Assembly: GCA_945888595.1 (NCBI GenBank)
Contig: CAMDAO010000020.1
Coordinates: 1 to 32,819, forward strand
Direction of reading: 5' to 3'
Source of the DNA: Chryseobacterium gleum
Lineage (GTDB): Bacteria; Bacteroidota; Bacteroidia; Flavobacteriales_D; Crocinitomicaceae
DNA length: 32,819 nucleotides
The translations under genes were made by a program, and so were the position numbers. The notes beneath the pieces are model-generated. The model was not told the origin of the DNA and did not search any database. It saw only the letters and a program-made list of their open reading frames with translations. Each line of letters starts with the position of its first letter. Position 1 is the first letter of the stretch. Shown piece by piece: positions 32,123-32,819 of this stretch.

Positions 32123-32819
32123 TTAAAATTTATAAATCGTAAGGTCATCCTTTTTTAAAATACACGTCCCAAATTTTTCTCCACTATTCAAAAGTGAACT
32201 ATCTTTTTCAACGACAAACATATAATCTGCCCCTTTTTCTTTGAAATCTCGGATCTTTTCCTCCGTCAAATCCTTCTTGGAATTAATATTCCATCCTTTT
32301 AGTTTTAAAAAATAGAGTCCTCCATTAATACTTAAATCAGGCACGATAATCACTTTTGAATCAGCAGGGATTTTCAACTTGGAAATTAATAGGCCATTTT
32401 TCTTCAGAATAAACCCTACTTTGGAATGCATATCATTTCCATTCTGATATCTTTCTCCCACTTTTATTCGGGAATAATTCATTCCAGAAATCACAATAAG
32501 TAACAAAATTAATTTTAAAATTATTTGATACACTACTTTCAACTTCAAGCTTTGAACATTCTGAACGCCAAGAATTAAGAGAAAAATAAGGACGGTAGAA
32601 AACAATAAAAAATAATAATCATGAAATCTAAATTGAACGAAAAACAATAAAAAATAGCAAATACTTCCGAACATTAAAAACAAAAAAAGTACGGTTATTT
32701 GTTTATTTAGTTTCCTGAATGATAGAATCATAAAAATAAAAACAAGCGCTAAAAAATGAAACGAGCACTGGGCCAAATATTTTTTATACCATTCCGAAAA
32801 AATACCTTCCATCACAAGA
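32123..32819 (-). CDS. GT39/ArnT-like membrane glycosyltransferase, C-terminal part (cut by window edge)
   Basis: The frame is open to the right edge, so the N-terminal catalytic region is missing. The visible 230 residues hold four hydrophobic segments (about 18-33, 39-60, 66-84 and 94-112) and a soluble tail. FRFHDYYFLLF (residues 63-72) matches the conserved 'HDYYll--P' step seen late in the GT39/PMT/ArnT-type transferases that use polyprenyl-phosphate sugars. The tail (VIIVPDLSINGGLYFL, GADYMFVVEKD) is the usual C-terminal periplasmic domain of such proteins. Probably involved in surface polysaccharide or protein glycosylation. Confidence 0.7.
   Translation of the reverse strand, partial: LVMEGIFSEWYKKYLAQCSFHFLALVFIFMILSFRKLNKQITVLFLFLMFGSICYFLLFFVQFRFHDYYFLLFSTVLIFLLILGVQNVQSLKLKVVYQIILKLILLLIVISGMNYSRIKVGERYQNGNDMHSKVGFILKKNGLLISKLKIPADSKVIIVPDLSINGGLYFLKLKGWNINSKKDLTEEKIRDFKEKGADYMFVVEKDSSLLNSGEKFGTCILKKDDLTIYKF

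Overview
This window is an AT-rich, gene-dense chromosomal stretch from a Gram-negative bacterium of the phylum Bacteroidota, most likely order Flavobacteriales (the family cannot be fixed from the sequence). Three things point there. Many genes are preceded by the Bacteroidota sigma-A promoter element TAnnTTTG, sometimes with TTG exactly 19 bp upstream, and lack a clear Shine-Dalgarno. The gene set is typical (GH3-family protein, DUF2795 protein, lpxB, hldD, exported FKBP lipoprotein, YwqK/MORN protein). Exported lipoproteins have short MK-type signals. I see no mobile element, CRISPR array, rRNA or tRNA; this is core and lightly accessory chromosome.

Layout. 1-2,022 (-): YigZ/IMPACT protein, M42-type aminopeptidase and corA (cut by the left edge), tightly packed. 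2,152-3,684 (+): a cytoplasmic FKBP isomerase and a degenerate FKBP lipoprotein, ending at a shared terminator opposite an exported beta-barrel-like protein (3,759-4,388, -). 4,553-11,174: folD and glyA (one-carbon metabolism), a flavin disulfide reductase-like protein that has lost both redox cysteines, a YkgJ Cys-cluster protein, an orphan SiaB-type kinase, and a DinB/NlpC-P60 pair. 11,371-14,815 (+): surE, a small membrane protein, lpxB and a SpoIID protein (envelope block). 14,899-16,329 (-): dnaA, with a 364-bp AT-rich upstream gap in which I find no convincing DnaA boxes. 16,694-21,429 (+): thioesterase, arginase-fold enzyme, membrane-anchored patatin phospholipase, cobalamin adenosyltransferase, small acidic DUF2795 protein. 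21,506-27,499 (-): hldD, deoxynucleoside kinase, GH3 protein plus a downstream secreted beta-rich protein, an unannotated 32-residue membrane micro-ORF with its own promoter and terminator, a MORN-repeat protein, and a second thioesterase. 27,529-32,819: surface-polysaccharide genes (membrane 4,6-dehydratase, polysaccharide deacetylase, GT39-like transferase cut by the right edge), with a CYTH protein, a small hypothetical and a lipoprotein.

The main themes are envelope construction (lpxB, hldD, SpoIID, NlpC/P60, 4,6-dehydratase, deacetylase, GT39-like protein) and central one-carbon/nucleotide metabolism (folD, glyA, surE, deoxynucleoside kinase). No single cluster looks like a defence or mobile system. 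The best leads are the 32-residue membrane micro-ORF, the yigZ gene with no canonical start codon, the disulfide-less lipoamide-dehydrogenase homologue, the GH3/beta-rich-protein pair and the thioesterase/arginase/patatin operon.
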